A DNA stretch of 64,000 nucleotides. Source: Streptomyces cathayae. Lineage in GTDB: Bacteria > Actinomycetota > Actinomycetes > Streptomycetales > Streptomycetaceae. The DNA lies in contig NZ_CP121682.1 of NCBI RefSeq assembly GCF_029760955.1, positions 5,456,001 to 5,520,000 of the forward strand, given 5' to 3'. Within the stretch, counting starts at the first letter, position 1; the number at the start of each line of letters is the position of its first letter. Positions 61,336 to 64,000 of the stretch are shown here, piece by piece. Under the pieces are notes generated by a model. The model was not told where the DNA came from and made no database searches. It worked only from the letters and a program-made list of their open reading frames with translations. The position numbers and the translations under genes are program-made.

Positions 61336-62850
61336 ATGCGTACCGCCCGCTTCACCCTCGACCCCGCCTTCACCGTCGGCCCGGTCGACCCCCGCCTCTT
61401 CGGCTCCTTCGTCGAACACCTCGGCCGCTGCGTCTACACCGGCATCCACGAACCCGGCCACCCCGCCGCCGACGCCGACGGCCTGCGCACCGACGTCCTG
61501 GACCTGGTCCGCGAACTCGGCGTCACCGCGGTCCGCTACCCCGGCGGCAACTTCGTCTCCGGCTACCGATGGGAGGACTCCGTCGGCCCCGCCGAGGACC
61601 GCCCGCGCCGCCTCGACCTCGCCTGGCACTCCACCGAGACCAACCGCTTCGGCCTGTCCGAGTACATCTCCTTCCTGCGGAAGATCGGCCCGCAGGCCGA
61701 GCCCGTGATGGCCGTCAACCTCGGCACCCGGGGCGTCACCGAGGCCCTCGAACTCCAGGAGTACGCCAACCACCCCGCCGGCACCGCCCTGTCCGACCTG
61801 CGCACCGCGCACGGCGACAAGGACCCCTTCGGCATCCGGCTGTGGTGCCTGGGCAACGAGATGGACGGCCCCTGGCAGACCGGCCACAAGACCGCCGAGG
61901 AGTACGGCCGCCTCGCCGCCGAGACCGCCCGCGCCATGCGCCAGCAGGACCCCGGCGTCGAACTGGTCGCCTGCGGCTCCTCGGGCCGCTCCATGCCGAC
62001 CTTCGCCGCCTGGGAGGCGACGGTCCTCACCGAGACCTACGACCTGGTCGACCACATCTCCCTGCACGCCTACTACGAGCCGCACGACGGCGACCTCGAC
62101 TCCTTCCTCGCCTCCGCCGTCGACATGGAGTCCTTCATCGAGGACACCGTCGCCACCTGCGACCACGTCGGCGCGAAGCTCAAGTCCACGAAGAAGATCA
62201 CCCTCTCCTTCGACGAGTGGAACGTCTGGTACATGTCCCGCTGGCAGGAACAGGCGGAGACCTTCGCGCAGGACGACTGGCCCGAGGCGCCGCGCCTGCT
62301 GGAGGACCACTACAGCGTCACCGACGCCGTCGTGTTCGGCTCGCTGCTCATCGCCCTGCTCCGGCACGCCGACCGGGTCAAGATCGCCTGCCTCGCCCAG
62401 CTCGTCAACGTCATCGCGCCGATCCTGACCGAGCCGGGCGGCCCCGCCTGGCGCCAGACGACGTTCCACCCGTTCGCGCAGGCCTCCCGGTACGGCAGGG
62501 GCGAGGTCCTCGACGTCCGGGTGGACTCACCGACGTACGAGACGGCCCGGTACGGCACCGCCGACCTGCTGCACGCCACCGCCGTACGCGCCGACGACGG
62601 CACGGTCACCGTGTTCGCCGTCAACCGGAGCCGCACCGGTGCGCTGCCCCTGGAGATCGCCCTCGGCGGCCTCGGCCTCACCACGGTCGTGGAACACAGC
62701 GTCCTCGCGGACGCCGACCCCGACGCCCGCAACACCCTCGACGAACCCGAGCGGGTCACCCCGCACCCGGCCGAGGGCACGGACCTGGCGGACGGGCGGC
62801 TCACCGCCGTACTGGAACCACTGTCCTGGAACGTGATCCGGCTGGCCTGA
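61336..62850 (+). CDS. Alpha-L-arabinofuranosidase, GH51
   Basis: A 504-residue intracellular-type glycosidase (no signal peptide). Catalytic acid/base Glu175 is in LWCLGNEMDGPW, nucleophile Glu294 in LSFDEWNVWYM; RYPGGNFVSGYRWEDSVGP is the GH51 signature. The C-terminal beta domain is complete. AAAGGAAAAG precedes the ATG. It releases arabinose from imported arabino-oligosaccharides, but the adjoining importer genes are deleted, so it depends on another transporter. Its stop is 79 bp from the convergent GH35-like gene. Confidence 0.94.
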   Translation: MRTARFTLDPAFTVGPVDPRLFGSFVEHLGRCVYTGIHEPGHPAADADGLRTDVLDLVRELGVTAVRYPGGNFVSGYRWEDSVGPAEDRPRRLDLAWHSTETNRFGLSEYISFLRKIGPQAEPVMAVNLGTRGVTEALELQEYANHPAGTALSDLRTAHGDKDPFGIRLWCLGNEMDGPWQTGHKTAEEYGRLAAETARAMRQQDPGVELVACGSSGRSMPTFAAWEATVLTETYDLVDHISLHAYYEPHDGDLDSFLASAVDMESFIEDTVATCDHVGAKLKSTKKITLSFDEWNVWYMSRWQEQAETFAQDDWPEAPRLLEDHYSVTDAVVFGSLLIALLRHADRVKIACLAQLVNVIAPILTEPGGPAWRQTTFHPFAQASRYGRGEVLDVRVDSPTYETARYGTADLLHATAVRADDGTVTVFAVNRSRTGALPLEIALGGLGLTTVVEHSVLADADPDARNTLDEPERVTPHPAEGTDLADGRLTAVLEPLSWNVIRLA

Positions 62851-62916
62851 GCCCGACGGCGTGACGAACACGACGAAACATGACGAACATGGCGAAGGGG
62901 GCTGCCGGAGGGGCCG

Positions 62917-62941
62917 CCGGGGCGGTGGGTCACCGCCCCGG
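62917..62941. terminator. Hairpin at the convergent arabinofuranosidase/beta-galactosidase ends
   Basis: CCGGGGCGGTG-GGT-CACCGCCCCGG, an 11-bp perfect stem overlapping the stop codon of the leftward gene. Likely a shared bidirectional terminator. Confidence 0.6.
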
Positions 62942-64000
62942 GGACTCCACCGGCTCCACCGGCACCCCGCCGCGCACCGCGCCCAGCAGCGTCAGCCGCA
63001 CCTCGCCCAGGCCGGCGGGTGTGGTCCCGTCGGACAGCACCGCCAGGGCCAGTGTGTTGGACCCCCGTGTGCGGAGGACCCCGTTCGGCAGCACGAAGGT
63101 GTGCTGCGGGCCCACATCGTTGATGTACTGGCCCATGTTCCAGCCGTTCAGGAAGATCTGGACGCGGTAGGCGCGCTCCGGCCCGTCCTCGAGGACGAGA
63201 CCGATCGACCCGTCCACGTCCGGATCGACGTCCAGCCGGAAGTCCGTCCGGTACCAGGCCACCCCCTGCCGCCGGTCCTCGCGCGGAAGGTCCACGGGCT
63301 CCCAGTCCCGGTCGTCGTGGCCCGGCAGATGCCAGCCCTCGCGCTCCCCGTACAGCCCGCCGTTGTTCAGCGCCCCCCGCACCCGGTCCGGCGTCCCCGC
63401 CCCCTGGATCCGCCAGCCGATCTCCCGGGAGGCGCCCTCGAAGGCGACGGAGGTCAGCCCGCGCCCGGCCCCGGACGCACCGTCCGCCTCCCCGCCCCCG
63501 CTCCCGGGCCCGCCGTCGTCGGCGGTGCTTTCCTGAGCGGCCTGCTGCATCGGCCGTACCAGCACGGACAGCACCCGTCCGCCCCGCTCGCGCAGCCGCT
63601 CGGGCACGGCGAAGGCGGCCGTGGCGGTCCAGGTGCCCCGGCCCACCGTGTCCTCGTCCGGCACCGGCATGCGGTGCGTGCCCAGCGGCTGCCCGTCCAG
63701 CCAGGCCATCAGCAGCCCCTGCGTCCCCGTGCGGTACGACAGGGACACCGAGGTGATGCCGCGCGCGTCCTCGAAGCGTCCCCGGTACCAGACGTCGCCG
63801 TAGTGGAAGCCGTAGTCGTCCGCGGACAGCACGGGCCGTCCCTCGGGCACGGGAGCGCCGCCGCGGGAGGCGGTGCGGTCGGCGGCCGTCCACCGCGCGT
63901 CGTCGAAGTCCGGCTCGGCCTCCGGGTTCTCCGTCCGCCGCCGCCAGCCGTCGAGCGCGGGCAGGGACGGCGCGGGCGTGGCCGGCAGCAGCCCCTTCAT
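62930..64000 (-). CDS. Beta-galactosidase-like protein, C-terminal part (GH35 jelly-roll domains; 5' end outside window)
   Basis: 356 residues before the stop. The visible part holds two galactose-binding-like jelly rolls (GFHYGDVWYRGRFEDARGIT ... LLMAWLDGQPLGTHRMPVPD and VAWYRTDFRLDVDPDVDGSI ... YRVQIFLNGWNMGQYINDVG), as in domains 4-5 of actinobacterial GH35 enzymes. The Met at the last window base is probably internal, since the catalytic barrel should lie upstream. A Gly/Ser/Asp-rich linker separates the domains. With the GH51 enzyme it points to plant arabinogalactan degradation. Confidence 0.8.
   Translation of the reverse strand: MKGLLPATPAPSLPALDGWRRRTENPEAEPDFDDARWTAADRTASRGGAPVPEGRPVLSADDYGFHYGDVWYRGRFEDARGITSVSLSYRTGTQGLLMAWLDGQPLGTHRMPVPDEDTVGRGTWTATAAFAVPERLRERGGRVLSVLVRPMQQAAQESTADDGGPGSGGGEADGASGAGRGLTSVAFEGASREIGWRIQGAGTPDRVRGALNNGGLYGEREGWHLPGHDDRDWEPVDLPREDRRQGVAWYRTDFRLDVDPDVDGSIGLVLEDGPERAYRVQIFLNGWNMGQYINDVGPQHTFVLPNGVLRTRGSNTLALAVLSDGTTPAGLGEVRLTLLGAVRGGVPVEPVESPGR

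Overview
The window is a 64 kb piece of a Streptomyces chromosome. The evidence is the very high G+C content, near-exclusive G/C third codon positions, GTG/TTG starts, widespread 4-bp ATGA/GTGA overlaps, and a recognisable core-gene set: dnaG, a HrdA-type sigma factor, an Mbl/MreB-like gene, MatB, CarD and class F sortase. I recall most of these clustering in the same part of the S. coelicolor chromosome.

Left arm (1-13.8 kb). This is a nitrogen-assimilation block: nirB (partial), a coupled FAD oxidoreductase, a TauE-type permease, a sortase/membrane-protein pair, assimilatory nitrate reductase nasA and a sirohydrochlorin chelatase that can supply siroheme to NirB. The nirB operon and nasA carry matching GTAAC-type repeats at the same distance from their ATGs, consistent with GlnR control. 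A VapBC-like pair, a YdcF-like protein, dGTPase, a second FAD oxidoreductase and dnaG follow.

Island (13.8-23.5 kb). An accessory catabolic segment separates dnaG from the HrdA-like sigma gene. It encodes a cupin protein, acetoacetyl-CoA synthetase, 3-hydroxybutyryl-CoA dehydrogenase, thiolase, a GAF/PucR regulator, a 54-residue ORF and a GntP-family permease. Together these look like a ketone-body (acetoacetate/3-hydroxybutyrate) uptake and degradation unit. Same-orientation debris of an IS701-like transposase lies on both sides: its N-terminal part to the right and its C-terminal part to the left.

Middle (23.5-38.5 kb). HrdA-like sigma factor, a heterodimeric ABC exporter, an FGGY kinase, two tRNA-Asn, one CAU tRNA, CarD, a second HrdC/HrdD-like sigma factor, a large family 2 glycosyltransferase and a STAS-ANTAR protein. 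The 31-38 kb stretch is scrambled. It holds gene relics (nuclease-like, UvrA-like, DUF397) and two pairs of direct repeats, one of which copies the 3' end of the STAS-ANTAR gene.

Right arm (38.7-64 kb). Mbl-like protein and MatB are followed by a tightly coupled leftward nine-gene operon built round a giant AftD-like arabinofuranosyltransferase. Its partners are a DUF3068 protein, a GT4 glycosyltransferase, three methyltransferases, a condensation-domain-like protein, an EamA-type transporter and a Trm112-like protein; a DUF2613-like small protein is divergent. This is the best candidate in the window for an undescribed glycan or glycolipid assembly system. Then come PucR and IclR regulators, an SMP-30 protein, a three-gene set (ImmA-like metalloprotease, MAB_1171c-type membrane protein, FAD monooxygenase), a deletion-fused relic of a sugar ABC importer, a GH51 arabinofuranosidase and the 3' part of a GH35-like beta-galactosidase.
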